Source: Peptostreptococcus sp.
Lineage (GTDB): Bacteria > Bacillota > Clostridia > Peptostreptococcales > Peptostreptococcaceae
DNA: 9,564 bases
Direction: 5' to 3'
Assembly: GCA_020025095.1 (NCBI GenBank)
Contig: JAHHSS010000061.1
Span: forward strand, 1 to 9,564
Program-made: the position numbers and the translations under genes
Part shown: piece by piece, positions 1 through 6,424 of the stretch
How positions within the stretch are numbered: the stretch's first letter is position 1
Layout: the number at the start of each line of letters is the position of its first letter
The notes under the pieces: model-generated
Seen by the model: the letters and a program-made list of their open reading frames with translations, nothing else
What the model was told of the DNA's origin: nothing
Databases searched by the model: none

Positions 1-73
1 TAATAAAAATAAAATAAAGGCTTTTAATATATATAATCATAAGAAAAATAAATTATATAAAAATGAAAATATA

Positions 74-102
74 TTATAAAAATAAGCAACATATGATATA
101 AT
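74..102 (+). promoter_or_regulatory. Putative rpoN promoter (extended -10)
   Basis: A perfect TATAAT hexamer at 97-102 is preceded by TG one base upstream (TGATATAAT, 94-102), an extended -10 element. The best -35 at 17-bp spacing is TTATAA (74-79), which matches the consensus at only three of six positions; the extended -10 may compensate. Transcription would start near 109, giving a leader of about 80 bases before rpoN. The rest of 1-184 is AT-rich, and I see no other feature in it. Confidence 0.55.
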
Positions 103-177
103 ACAGAATGTAAGTGAGAGTATATTTTCAGTTTTTACAATAGTATTACAGTATAGTGATTACTTTTATCTATAGGC

Positions 178-184
178 AGGAGGT
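178..184 (+). promoter_or_regulatory. Ribosome binding site that decides the rpoN start
   Basis: AGGAGGT lies immediately before a GTG at 185 and seven bases (from AGGAGG) before an in-frame ATG at 191. A ribosome cannot use this Shine-Dalgarno sequence for a start codon touching it, so the ATG at 191 is preferred over the longer GTG reading. Confidence 0.8.
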
Positions 185-190
185 GTGAAA

Positions 191-1534
191 ATGGCTTTAA
201 GTAATAGAATTGGACAAAAACAAACTCAAAAACTAAGTATATCGAATAAGATTGTTCAATCTCTGAAAGTACTGAATATGGGGCGTCAAGAACTTGAAGA
301 AGCTATTGAATTAGAATCGGAATCTAATCCGCTGTTAGAAGTTAATATAGATAAAAATGAGGTAGATTGGGAAAAGTATTTCCTAGATGAGAGAAGAACT
401 ATTAATTTTGATAAAAATAATATAGAGTACAACGATGACCAGGAATTTAATTTCGAAAACTTAACTCCTAGTGTAGATAGTATATATGATAGTCTATATG
501 CACAGATAAATATAATGGACATATCTAAGATGAAGAAAAAAATATGTAGATACCTAATAGATAGTTTAGATAAAGATGGATATTTGAGAGAAGATGAATC
601 TATTGTTATAAGAAAATTTGGTATTTCTAAGTATTTTCTTGAGGAGTGTATAGACATATTACAAAGTTTGGAACCAGCAGGAATAGGAGCTAGAAATCTT
701 CAAGAATGTATTATTCTACAGCTAAAGCACAATGGAATAAGCAATAAAAAACTTGAAGATATGATTAATTGTGACATTAACCTAATTGCTAATTTAAGTG
801 TACAACAACTAGCAACAAAGTATCATCTAACTAAAGAAGAGGTAATAGAATTTATAGAATTTATAAAGAGCTTAGAGCCTAAACCAGCTGATATGGATAT
901 TGAAGAAACTACAGTTTATGCTTATCCAGATGTGTATGTAGATAAAGTAGATGGTAAATCAGTAGCAAAAGTATACAATGAGAAGAAGATGCAACTTGGG
1001 ATAAATTCATACTACAAAAATCTTCTTCTATCAACAGAAGATAAAGAAACAAAAAAATATATAAAGGATAGGTTAAATTCAGCACAAAGATTAATACATG
1101 ATGTGTCTGAAAGAAATACTACTGTTGTAAATATTGCAAATAGCATAATAGATGCTCAAAGAGATTATTTTGATAATGATGGTGATTTAAAACCACTTAT
1201 GATGATTGATTTAGCTGAAAAGTTAAATTGTCACGTATCTACTATTAGTAGAGGAGTAAGTGATAAATATATGCTAACAGAAAAAGGAATGCATGAGTTG
1301 AGAGATTTTTTTACTACTTCATATGAAAATGAAGATGGAGATGTTGTTTCATCAAATTCTATAAAAATGAAAATTAAATTTATTATAGACAATGAAAATA
1401 AACAAAAGCCTCTAAGCGATAAAAAAATAGAGGATTTATTAAAAAAAGATGGAATTGATATTGCGAGAAGAACGGTAGCTAAATATAGAGAGGAATTAGG
1501 ATATTTAGGTTCATCCAAGAGAAAAAAGTTGTAA
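191..1534 (+). CDS. rpoN: RNA polymerase sigma-54 factor (RpoN/SigL)
   Basis: Alternative sigma factor that directs RNA polymerase to -24/-12 promoters opened by AAA+ enhancer-binding activators. The 447-residue protein has the family architecture. The N-terminal region I (about residues 5-50) is rich in Q and L (QKQTQKLSIS..QSLKVL) and ends in ESNPLLEV, the activator-responsive segment. An acidic linker follows, then the core-binding domain with LEPAGIGARNLQECI. The C-terminal DNA-binding domain contains an HTH-like segment (VSTISRGVSDKY) and the diagnostic RpoN box ARRTVAKYRE (residues 425-434), which contacts the -24 element. Length is normal for Firmicutes. The start at 191 is set by the Shine-Dalgarno spacing; a GTG at 185 would add two residues. 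The gene has its own promoter and terminator, so it is probably not co-transcribed with the glycolytic genes. Adjacency to cggR is, as I recall, also seen in other clostridia. I see no -24/-12 promoter in this window. Confidence 0.96.
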   Translation: MALSNRIGQKQTQKLSISNKIVQSLKVLNMGRQELEEAIELESESNPLLEVNIDKNEVDWEKYFLDERRTINFDKNNIEYNDDQEFNFENLTPSVDSIYDSLYAQINIMDISKMKKKICRYLIDSLDKDGYLREDESIVIRKFGISKYFLEECIDILQSLEPAGIGARNLQECIILQLKHNGISNKKLEDMINCDINLIANLSVQQLATKYHLTKEEVIEFIEFIKSLEPKPADMDIEETTVYAYPDVYVDKVDGKSVAKVYNEKKMQLGINSYYKNLLLSTEDKETKKYIKDRLNSAQRLIHDVSERNTTVVNIANSIIDAQRDYFDNDGDLKPLMMIDLAEKLNCHVSTISRGVSDKYMLTEKGMHELRDFFTTSYENEDGDVVSSNSIKMKIKFIIDNENKQKPLSDKKIEDLLKKDGIDIARRTVAKYREELGYLGSSKRKKL

Positions 1535-1551
1535 TAAATATAGAAATAATA

Positions 1552-1592
1552 TACAAAAATAGCAAGCATATAATATGCTTGCTATTTTTGTA
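1552..1592 (+). terminator. Intrinsic terminator after rpoN, probably bidirectional
   Basis: The arms 1552-1570 and 1574-1592 are exact reverse complements (19 bp) around a three-base loop (TAA). The core is GCAAGCATA/TATGCTTGC, with an A-tract at the foot of the left arm and TTTTTG in the right arm. It begins 18 bases after the rpoN stop codon. The symmetrical A/T tracts mean it could also stop transcription arriving from the other strand. Confidence 0.88.
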
Positions 1593-1605
1593 ATAGAGGT
1601 GTATT

Positions 1606-1668
1606 ATGTTAAGAGGGACAGTAATCGCCCCTAAAAGATGCAAAAATAATAAGAAAATGAAATATTGA
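1606..1668 (+). CDS. Possible 20-residue basic peptide ORF (unrecognised)
   Basis: An ATG at 1606 follows GAGGTG (1596-1601) at a workable four- to five-base spacing and opens a 20-codon frame ending in TGA at 1666-1668. The peptide starts MLRGTVIAPKR and has seven basic residues out of twenty, a single Cys, and no membrane segment or recognisable motif. It sits just downstream of the rpoN terminator, in the 307-base rpoN-cggR spacer. I see no convincing promoter between the terminator and the ORF. In AT-rich DNA a frame this short arises easily by chance. Only the ribosome binding site supports it; no function is suggested. Confidence 0.2.
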   Translation: MLRGTVIAPKRCKNNKKMKY

Positions 1669-1728
1669 AATTACAATGGGTGTAAGTGGTCAGTGAAATA
1701 TTTTATAGCATAGAAAATAAAAAATAAG

Positions 1729-1740
1729 TTTTTGCAAAAA
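1729..1740. promoter_or_regulatory. 12-bp perfect palindrome upstream of cggR promoter
   Basis: TTTTTGCAAAAA is its own reverse complement and ends five bases before the cggR -35 hexamer. It could be an A/T-tract UP-like element or a binding site for another regulator. It is also the kind of palindrome AT-rich DNA yields by chance, so the assignment is weak. Confidence 0.25.
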
Positions 1741-1745
1741 AGGTA

Positions 1746-1774
1746 TTGCACTTTTTGTCCCACAAGTATATAAT
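1746..1774 (+). promoter_or_regulatory. cggR-gapA promoter (sigma-A type)
   Basis: TTGCAC (1746-1751) and a perfect TATAAT (1769-1774) are separated by exactly 17 bp, close to the housekeeping consensus. The predicted start of transcription is near 1781, about 60 bases before cggR. TGGGACA-type sites lie within the spacer and just after the start point, as expected for a promoter controlled by its own downstream gene product. It is the strongest-looking promoter in the window. Confidence 0.85.
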
Positions 1775-1809
1775 TATAGATGTGGGACAGATAATAAATA
1801 TCTGGGACA
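1756..1809 (+). promoter_or_regulatory. Probable CggR operator (three TGGGACA half-sites)
   Basis: TGGGACA occurs at 1783-1789 and 1803-1809 in direct orientation, 20 bp apart, and as its reverse complement TGTCCCA at 1756-1762 inside the promoter spacer. TGTCCCACA (1756-1764) and TGTGGGACA (1781-1789) form a 9-bp inverted repeat around the -10 element. The Bacillus subtilis CggR operator consists of two CGGGAC-containing direct repeats at the same 20-bp period, downstream of the promoter, so the direct pair fits that model. The TGTC elements following each repeat in B. subtilis are not seen here, and the upstream inverted half-site is additional. CggR binding is inference from this resemblance and from cggR being the next gene. 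Confidence 0.75.
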
Positions 1810-1841
1810 CAATAAAGCCCGTACTAGAAAGAGGGGAATAA

Positions 1842-2879
1842 ATGAAAAGCTTGATAGAAATTCAAAAGAAGATAATTCCACAGGCTATTGAATTGATGGA
1901 AAAGAGATATGCTATACTTAGACAAATCTCTATAAGTCAGCCTATTGGAAGAAGAATGCTATCAAATATTCTCGATCTTAGCGAAAGAACAACTAGAACA
2001 GAGATAGATTTTCTAAAGGAAAATAATCTGATTAATATAGCTGTTTCAGGAATGACCATAACAAAAGAAGGAAAGGAAATTCTTGAAAGGTTAGACGGTG
2101 TTATGGGTGAGATAATGGGAATATCTGATTTAGAAGTTAAATTAAAAGATAAACTAGGAATCAATTTTGTTGTCATATCTAAAAATGTAAATGGCACAGA
2201 AGATATGATAGCAGAAGGAGTTGCAAAATGTGCAGCAGAGTATATTTTAAAGAATCTTGAAGCTCATGACAAAGTTGCAATAGCGGGTGGTACAACAATG
2301 AGAAGACTTGCTGAAAATCTCATTAAGGATAAGGAAAATGAAGAAGAATATAAAAATGTAATATTTATGCCTACGAGAGGAAGTGTTGGATCTGAAATAG
2401 AAATTCAAGCGAATAGCATAGCAGCGCTTGCTGCAAAGAACTTGGGGGCAGGAGTAGAGTTTTTATATGTTCCTGATGAATTAGATGGGAGTGCAAGAGA
2501 AACACTGATGTCAGTTCCAGATATAAAAAGAACTCTTCAGCACCTTAGAGTATCAGATAAAGTGGTATTCAGTATAGGTAGAGCTGATATGATGGCTAGA
2601 AGACGAGGAATGTCTGAAGATGATATAAAAAGTCTTACTGACAAAGGTGCCATAGGAGAAGCTTTTGGATATTATTTCGATAAAAATGGAGAAATAGTCA
2701 TGAAGCTTAACACAGTGGGAATAGATATAGAAATGTACAAAAATGCAAAGGATGCGATAGTAGTCTTTGCAGGAACAGAAAAGGTAGAATCTTTTTTAGC
2801 GCTATATAAATTAAATAGAAATCTTACTTTAATAACAGATGAAGAAAGTGCTAAAGAGATACTTAATAGAATAGGTTAA
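1842..2879 (+). CDS. cggR: Central glycolytic genes regulator CggR (SorC family)
   Basis: DNA-binding repressor of the gapA operon. In B. subtilis, fructose-1,6-bisphosphate loosens its hold on the operator when glycolytic flux is high. The protein has 345 residues, close to the roughly 340 of B. subtilis CggR, which it resembles throughout. The N-terminal winged-helix domain (about residues 1-85) contains MEKRYAIL, PIGRRMLS, LSERTTRTEIDFLKE and the wing GMTITKEG. The C-terminal SorC-type sugar-phosphate-binding domain contains AGGTTMRRLAE, FMPTRGSVG, the QANSIAA segment, SIGRADMMARRRG and EAFGYYF. The start at 1842 follows a GAGGGG ribosome binding site at five-base spacing. The gene lies between its putative operator and gapA, 45 bases upstream of it, giving the classical autoregulated cggR-gapA pair. 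It uses AAA-rich lysine codons, consistent with a low-abundance regulator. No defect is visible. Confidence 0.95.
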   Translation: MKSLIEIQKKIIPQAIELMEKRYAILRQISISQPIGRRMLSNILDLSERTTRTEIDFLKENNLINIAVSGMTITKEGKEILERLDGVMGEIMGISDLEVKLKDKLGINFVVISKNVNGTEDMIAEGVAKCAAEYILKNLEAHDKVAIAGGTTMRRLAENLIKDKENEEEYKNVIFMPTRGSVGSEIEIQANSIAALAAKNLGAGVEFLYVPDELDGSARETLMSVPDIKRTLQHLRVSDKVVFSIGRADMMARRRGMSEDDIKSLTDKGAIGEAFGYYFDKNGEIVMKLNTVGIDIEMYKNAKDAIVVFAGTEKVESFLALYKLNRNLTLITDEESAKEILNRIG

Positions 2880-2924
2880 CAATTAATTTAAATAATAAAG
2901 AAAAAACATTTTGGAGGTATTACT

Positions 2925-3932
2925 ATGGTAAAGGTAGCAATTAACGGTTTTGGTAGAATAGGTAGACTTGCATTAAGAAAGATGATGGAGCAGACTGATA
3001 AGTTTGAAGTAGTAGCAATAAACGATTTAACAGATGCTCATACATTAGCTCACTTATTCAAGTATGACACAGCACAGGGTAGATTTGATGGTGAAATAGC
3101 TGTTGAAGAAGGTGCTTTCGTAGTTAACGGTAAGGAAATAAAGGTTGTTTCTGAAAGAAACCCTGAAAATCTTCCATGGGGTGAATTAGATATAGACATA
3201 GTTCTTGAATGTACTGGTTTATTTGCTTCAAAGGAAAAGGCAGAAGCTCATATAAAGGCAGGTGCTAAGAAGGTTCTTATATCTGCTCCAGCAACAGGAG
3301 ATCTTAAGACAATAGTATACAATGTAAACTCTGACATAATAGACGGAAGTGAAACAGTAGTTTCTGGTGCATCTTGTACTACAAACTGTCTAGCTCCAAT
3401 GGTTAAGGTATTAAATGATAAGTTTGGTATAGTTGAAGGTCTTATGACTACAATACATGCTTACACAAATGATCAGAATACTTTAGATGGTCCTCATAAG
3501 AAGGGTGATTTAAGAAGAGCAAGAGCTGCTGCAGAAAATATAGTACCAAATACTACAGGTGCTGCAAAGGCTATAGGTCTTGTTATACCAGAATTAGCTG
3601 GTAAGCTTGATGGTGCTGCTCAGAGAGTTCCAGTATGCACAGGTTCAATAACTGAATTAGTTTGTGTACTTGATAAGAACACTTCAGTAGAAGAAATAAA
3701 CGCTGAAATGAAGGCTGCTTCTAATGAATCATTTGGTTACACTGAAGAACCATTAGTATCAAGTGATATAGTAGGTATCAGCTACGGTTCATTATTTGAT
3801 GCTACATTAACTAAGGTTATGGAAGTAAATGGAAAGCAGTTAGTTAAGACTGTTGCTTGGTATGACAATGAAATGTCTTATACATCTCAGTTAATAAGAA
3901 CATTAGGATTATTAGGAAGCTTAGCTAAGTAA
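2925..3932 (+). CDS. gapA: Glyceraldehyde-3-phosphate dehydrogenase, NAD-dependent type
   Basis: Cytosolic enzyme that oxidatively phosphorylates glyceraldehyde-3-phosphate to 1,3-bisphosphoglycerate while reducing NAD. The 335-residue protein opens with the Rossmann dinucleotide motif [10 protein letters not shown]. Asp34 in AINDLTD occupies the position that favours NAD over NADP. The active site [12 protein letters not shown] places the nucleophile at Cys151, with the catalytic His178 in [30 protein letters not shown] and WYDNEMSYT are family signatures. The ribosome binding site GGAGGT (2913-2918) is strong, six bases before ATG. All 24 lysines use AAG and all six glutamines CAG despite the AT-rich genome, which suggests very high expression. 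Co-transcription with cggR is likely, but a strong terminator 88 bases downstream separates it from pgk. The sequence matches a catabolic GapA rather than an NADP-linked GapB. Confidence 0.98.
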   Translation: MVKVAINGFGRIGRLALRKMMEQTDKFEVVAINDLTDAHTLAHLFKYDTAQGRFDGEIAVEEGAFVVNGKEIKVVSERNPENLPWGELDIDIVLECTGLFASKEKAEAHIKAGAKKVLISAPATGDLKTIVYNVNSDIIDGSETVVSGASCTTNCLAPMVKVLNDKFGIVEGLMTTIHAYTNDQNTLDGPHKKGDLRRARAAAENIVPNTTGAAKAIGLVIPELAGKLDGAAQRVPVCTGSITELVCVLDKNTSVEEINAEMKAASNESFGYTEEPLVSSDIVGISYGSLFDATLTKVMEVNGKQLVKTVAWYDNEMSYTSQLIRTLGLLGSLAK

Positions 3933-3964
3933 TAAACTTAAACTAATAGATATAAAAAATAAAT

Positions 3965-4030
3965 CTGGTTTGAAGGCTATTAATGATAGATAAAGCCTCG
4001 TAGACTCCAGTGAACAATTAGTCCGAGGGT
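3965..4030 (+). promoter_or_regulatory. Alternative-pairing region (possible attenuator) after gapA
   Basis: Several helices compete here. CTGG/CCAG (3965-3968 with 4007-4010) encloses AGGCT/AGCCT (3974-3978 with 3994-3998). A rival hairpin pairs CCTCG/CGAGG (3996-4000 with 4024-4028) stacked on GACT/AGTC (4003-4006 with 4020-4023), with a two-base bulge and 13-base loop. The rival excludes the second helix, and also excludes the terminator at 4021-4060 by using its 5' arm. This is the geometry of a transcription attenuator. I recognise no known riboswitch or T-box consensus, and the helices are short, so chance pairing is a real alternative. Confidence 0.35.
3983..4003 (+). CDS. Possible 6-codon leader peptide ORF (very tentative)
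   Basis: GAAGG (3972-3976) stands six bases before an ATG at 3983 that reads MIDKAS and stops at TAG (4001-4003). The frame runs through the AGGCT/AGCCT helix, and its stop codon lies beside the left arm of the rival hairpin. A ribosome here would therefore influence which helix forms. It is too short to carry its own evidence and is listed only because of its position in the attenuator-like region. Confidence 0.12.
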   Translation: MIDKAS

Positions 4031-4060
4031 GTAGAATTTCTATTACCCCGGACTTTTTTT
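4021..4060 (+). terminator. Intrinsic terminator after gapA
   Basis: GTCCGAGGGT (4021-4030) pairs with ACCCCGGAC (4045-4053), giving nine base pairs with one bulged A. The inner TAGA/TCTA can extend the stem, and seven T residues follow (4054-4060). It is the most GC-rich and strongest terminator in the window. Its placement inside the gene cluster would make gapA mRNA more abundant than the downstream genes unless the terminator is relieved. Confidence 0.9.
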
Positions 4061-4224
4061 AGACATAGATTGCCAGGAATAAAAAATATCTTTTAAATAT
4101 TTTTAAATATAGTAGCTTTAATTATAAGTTTTAGACATAATATTACTTAAAATGATATACAATTTCTATTTTAAAGAGTTTTTTAACCTATAATGCTTTT
4201 TGAAATGCTAAATAATAGTAAAAT

Positions 4225-4254
4225 ATGTCAACAAAATACTATATATGGTATAAT
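4225..4254 (+). promoter_or_regulatory. Putative pgk-tpiA-gpmI promoter
   Basis: A perfect TATAAT (4249-4254) is preceded by TGG, making the extended -10 TGGTATAAT. ATGTCA (4225-4230) at 18-bp spacing matches four of six -35 positions. Transcription would begin near 4261, about 56 bases before pgk. It follows the gapA terminator, so it would restart transcription for the downstream genes. Another TATAAT at 4189-4194 has no acceptable -35. The rest of the 384-base gapA-pgk spacer (4061-4224) is AT-rich with nothing else I can support. Confidence 0.6.
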
Positions 4255-4316
4255 TATGTATGTAACGATAGAAATATCAATAATATCGGTAAAATACAAA
4301 ATAAAGGAGAATTATT

Positions 4317-5516
4317 ATGACAATGCTAAACAAAAAAACAATTGAAGATATCGATGTAAAAGGTAAAAAATGCTTAGTAAGATGTGACTTCAATGTTCCA
4401 CTAAAGGACGGAGAAATAACTGATGAAAATAGATTAGTAGGAGCAATGCCAACAATTAAATACTTAGTTGACAACGGTGCGAAAGTGATACTTTGCTCAC
4501 ATCTTGGAAAACCAAAGGGAGAAGCAAAGCCTGAACTTTCTTTAGCTCCAGTAGCAAAAAGATTGTCAGAGATGCTTGGCAAAGAAGTTGTGTTTGCAGC
4601 AGATGACAATGTAGTTGGAGAAAATGCTAAGAAAGCAGTAAGTGAAATGAAAGATGGAGATATTGTTCTTCTTCAAAATACAAGATATAGAGCAGAAGAA
4701 ACTAAGAATGAAGAAAACTTCTCAAAGGAATTAGCTTCATTGGCAGAAGTATTTGTAAATGATGCTTTTGGTACAGCTCATAGAGCACACTGCTCAACAG
4801 TTGGAGCTGGACAGTTCCTAGAAGAAAGAGTATGTGGATATCTTATTCAGAAGGAAATAGACTTCCTTGGTTCAGCGGTTGAAAATCCTGAAAGACCATT
4901 TTTAGCTATATTAGGTGGAGCTAAAGTTAGCAGTAAGCTTGGTGTTATAAATAATTTATTAGATAAGGTAGACACACTTATAATAGGTGGTGGAATGGGA
5001 TATACATTCCTTAAAGCATTGGGTCATGAAATAGGAACTTCTTTAGTAGAAGAAGATAAGATAGATTACGCAAAGGATATGATGGCTAAGGCTGAAGAAA
5101 AGGGCGTTAAGCTGTTATTACCGATAGATATAGTTTATGCTAGTGAATTTGCAGAGAATGCTGAGCCACATGTTACTGAAGGTAGAGATATACCAGCAGG
5201 AAATATGGGGCTTGATATAGGACCAAAGACAAGAGAATTGTTCGCAGAGGCTGTAAAGGCATCTAAGACAATAGTATGGAATGGACCTATGGGAGTGTTT
5301 GAATTTGAAAACTTTGCAAATGGAACTAAGGCTATAGCTAAGGCTATGGCAGAAGCAGATGCTACTACAATAATAGGTGGTGGAGATTCTGCTGCAGCTG
5401 TTAACCAAATGGGATTTGGAGATAAGATGAGCCATATATCAACAGGTGGTGGAGCTTCACTAGAGTTTCTTGAAGGTAAAGAATTACCAGGTATAGCAGC
5501 ATTAGACAATAAGTAA
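4317..5516 (+). CDS. pgk: Phosphoglycerate kinase
   Basis: Transfers the acyl phosphate of 1,3-bisphosphoglycerate to ADP, giving ATP and 3-phosphoglycerate in the cytosol. At 399 residues it is near the family norm. The N-terminal substrate-binding domain shows [32 protein letters not shown] and [17 protein letters not shown]. The C-terminal nucleotide-binding domain shows [44 protein letters not shown] and the loop [28 protein letters not shown]. The ATG at 4317 lies seven bases after AGGAG (4305-4309); a second in-frame ATG at 4323 is 13 bases away and less likely. Lysine codons are mixed, with AAA prominent at the 5' end, unlike gapA. The gene probably starts the pgk-tpiA-gpmI unit from the promoter at 4225-4254, with possible read-through from gapA. 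Confidence 0.98.
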   Translation: MTMLNKKTIEDIDVKGKKCLVRCDFNVPLKDGEITDENRLVGAMPTIKYLVDNGAKVILCSHLGKPKGEAKPELSLAPVAKRLSEMLGKEVVFAADDNVVGENAKKAVSEMKDGDIVLLQNTRYRAEETKNEENFSKELASLAEVFVNDAFGTAHRAHCSTVGAGQFLEERVCGYLIQKEIDFLGSAVENPERPFLAILGGAKVSSKLGVINNLLDKVDTLIIGGGMGYTFLKALGHEIGTSLVEEDKIDYAKDMMAKAEEKGVKLLLPIDIVYASEFAENAEPHVTEGRDIPAGNMGLDIGPKTRELFAEAVKASKTIVWNGPMGVFEFENFANGTKAIAKAMAEADATTIIGGGDSAAAVNQMGFGDKMSHISTGGGASLEFLEGKELPGIAALDNK

Positions 5517-5536
5517 TACCCAAAATGTTTATATAA

Positions 5537-5566
5537 GGTATAAAGTTCATTTATGAACTTTATACC
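5537..5566. repeat. Perfect 13-bp hairpin between pgk and tpiA
   Basis: GGTATAAAGTTCA (5537-5549) and its exact reverse complement (5554-5566) flank a TTTA loop. No T-run follows on either strand (the + strand continues ATAAAAAATC), so it does not fit a standard intrinsic terminator. It may instead be a processing or stabilising hairpin in a pgk-tpiA transcript, protecting the pgk 3' end or marking a cleavage site. The rest of the spacer holds a weak CTCTC/GAGAG pairing (5593-5615) and the tpiA ribosome binding site AAGGAG (5622-5627). Confidence 0.6.
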
Positions 5567-5635
5567 ATAAAAAATCATTTTATTAATATATACTCTCGGG
5601 ATATAAGCGGAGAGAAAGAAAAAGGAGACTAGATT

Positions 5636-6376
5636 ATGAGAAAGCCAATAATTGCAGGAAACTGGAAAATGAATAAGACTATAAAGGAAGGTCTTGAATT
5701 TATAGATGGAGTAAAGGGTAAGACAGAAGGCGATGCAGAAGTATTAATCTGTGCACCTTTTACACTACTAAAAGATTTAAAGGAAGCTACAAGAGGAACT
5801 AATATAAAAATAGGTGCTCAGAATATGCATTTCGAAAACTCAGGTGCATTTACAGGAGAAGTAGCTTCAGGTAACCTTGTAGAATTAGGAATGGACTATG
5901 TAATTATAGGACACTCAGAAAGAAGAGAATACTTCAATGAAACTGATGAAACTTGTAACAAGAAGGTTTTAAAGGCAATTGAAGTAGGTATTGATCCAAT
6001 ACTTTGCTGTGGTGAAACTCTTGAAGAAAGAGAAGCAGGAAATACGATAGAAAAGGTTAAGGGTCAAATCGTAAAGGGGCTTAAGGATGTCAAGGCAGAA
6101 GATTTAGAAAAGGTTGTAATAGCTTATGAACCAATTTGGGCTATAGGAACTGGAAAAACTGCTACAGCTGAACAAGCAAACGAAGTAATTGTTGAAATAA
6201 GAAAAATAGTAAGAGAAATGTTTGGCGACCTAGCTGATAAGGTAAGAATACAATATGGTGGAAGTGTTAAGCCAGCAAATGTCGCAGAGATAATGGGACA
6301 GTCAGATATAGATGGTGCGCTAGTTGGTGGTGCGTCATTGAAGCCAGAGGACTTCTTAGGATTATTAAAGTTTTAA
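5636..6376 (+). CDS. tpiA: Triosephosphate isomerase
   Basis: Interconverts dihydroxyacetone phosphate and glyceraldehyde-3-phosphate as a cytosolic TIM-barrel dimer. The 246-residue protein is family length and has every catalytic element: Lys11 in GNWKMNKT, the electrophile His93 in GHSERREYF, and the general base Glu165 in [11 protein letters not shown], which leads into the flexible phosphate-closing loop GTGKTAT. The phosphate-binding segments YGGSVKPAN and ALVGGASL are also present. The start follows AAGGAG (5622-5627) at eight-base spacing. It lies 119 bases after pgk across a hairpin that lacks a T-tract, and 48 bases before gpmI, so co-transcription of all three is likely. Lysine codons are mixed with AAG favoured. 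Nothing appears missing or altered. Confidence 0.98.
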   Translation: MRKPIIAGNWKMNKTIKEGLEFIDGVKGKTEGDAEVLICAPFTLLKDLKEATRGTNIKIGAQNMHFENSGAFTGEVASGNLVELGMDYVIIGHSERREYFNETDETCNKKVLKAIEVGIDPILCCGETLEEREAGNTIEKVKGQIVKGLKDVKAEDLEKVVIAYEPIWAIGTGKTATAEQANEVIVEIRKIVREMFGDLADKVRIQYGGSVKPANVAEIMGQSDIDGALVGGASLKPEDFLGLLKF

Positions 6377-6424
6377 TTAATCATATCTGATAATAAGATT
6401 TTAATAGGTAAAGGAAAGATAAAA

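Noticed and set aside
134..157. TTTACA/TATAGT as a second rpoN promoter
   Set aside because: The spacer is only 12 bp, too short for sigma-A recognition.
185..190. GTG at 185 as the rpoN start codon
   Set aside because: It abuts the AGGAGGT Shine-Dalgarno sequence with no spacing; the ATG at 191 has ideal spacing and begins the conserved region I.
1231..1569. Reverse-strand open frame overlapping the rpoN end and terminator
   Set aside because: It overlaps the RpoN DNA-binding domain and starts within the terminator hairpin; its hydrophobic character comes from reading AT-rich DNA antisense.
3961..4060. Known riboswitch or T-box after gapA
   Set aside because: No T-box AGGGUGG-type sequence and no purine, SAM, lysine, c-di-GMP or preQ1 signature could be matched; only the alternative-pairing geometry is reported.
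4189..4194. TATAAT at 4189-4194 as the pgk promoter
   Set aside because: No -35-like hexamer at 16-18 bp and no extended -10; the site at 4249-4254 is better placed and better formed.
5118..5578. Reverse-strand open frames opposite the 3' part of pgk
   Set aside because: They lie opposite a strongly conserved Pgk coding sequence, show low-complexity compositions, and have no recognisable domain; they are shadows of the + strand gene.
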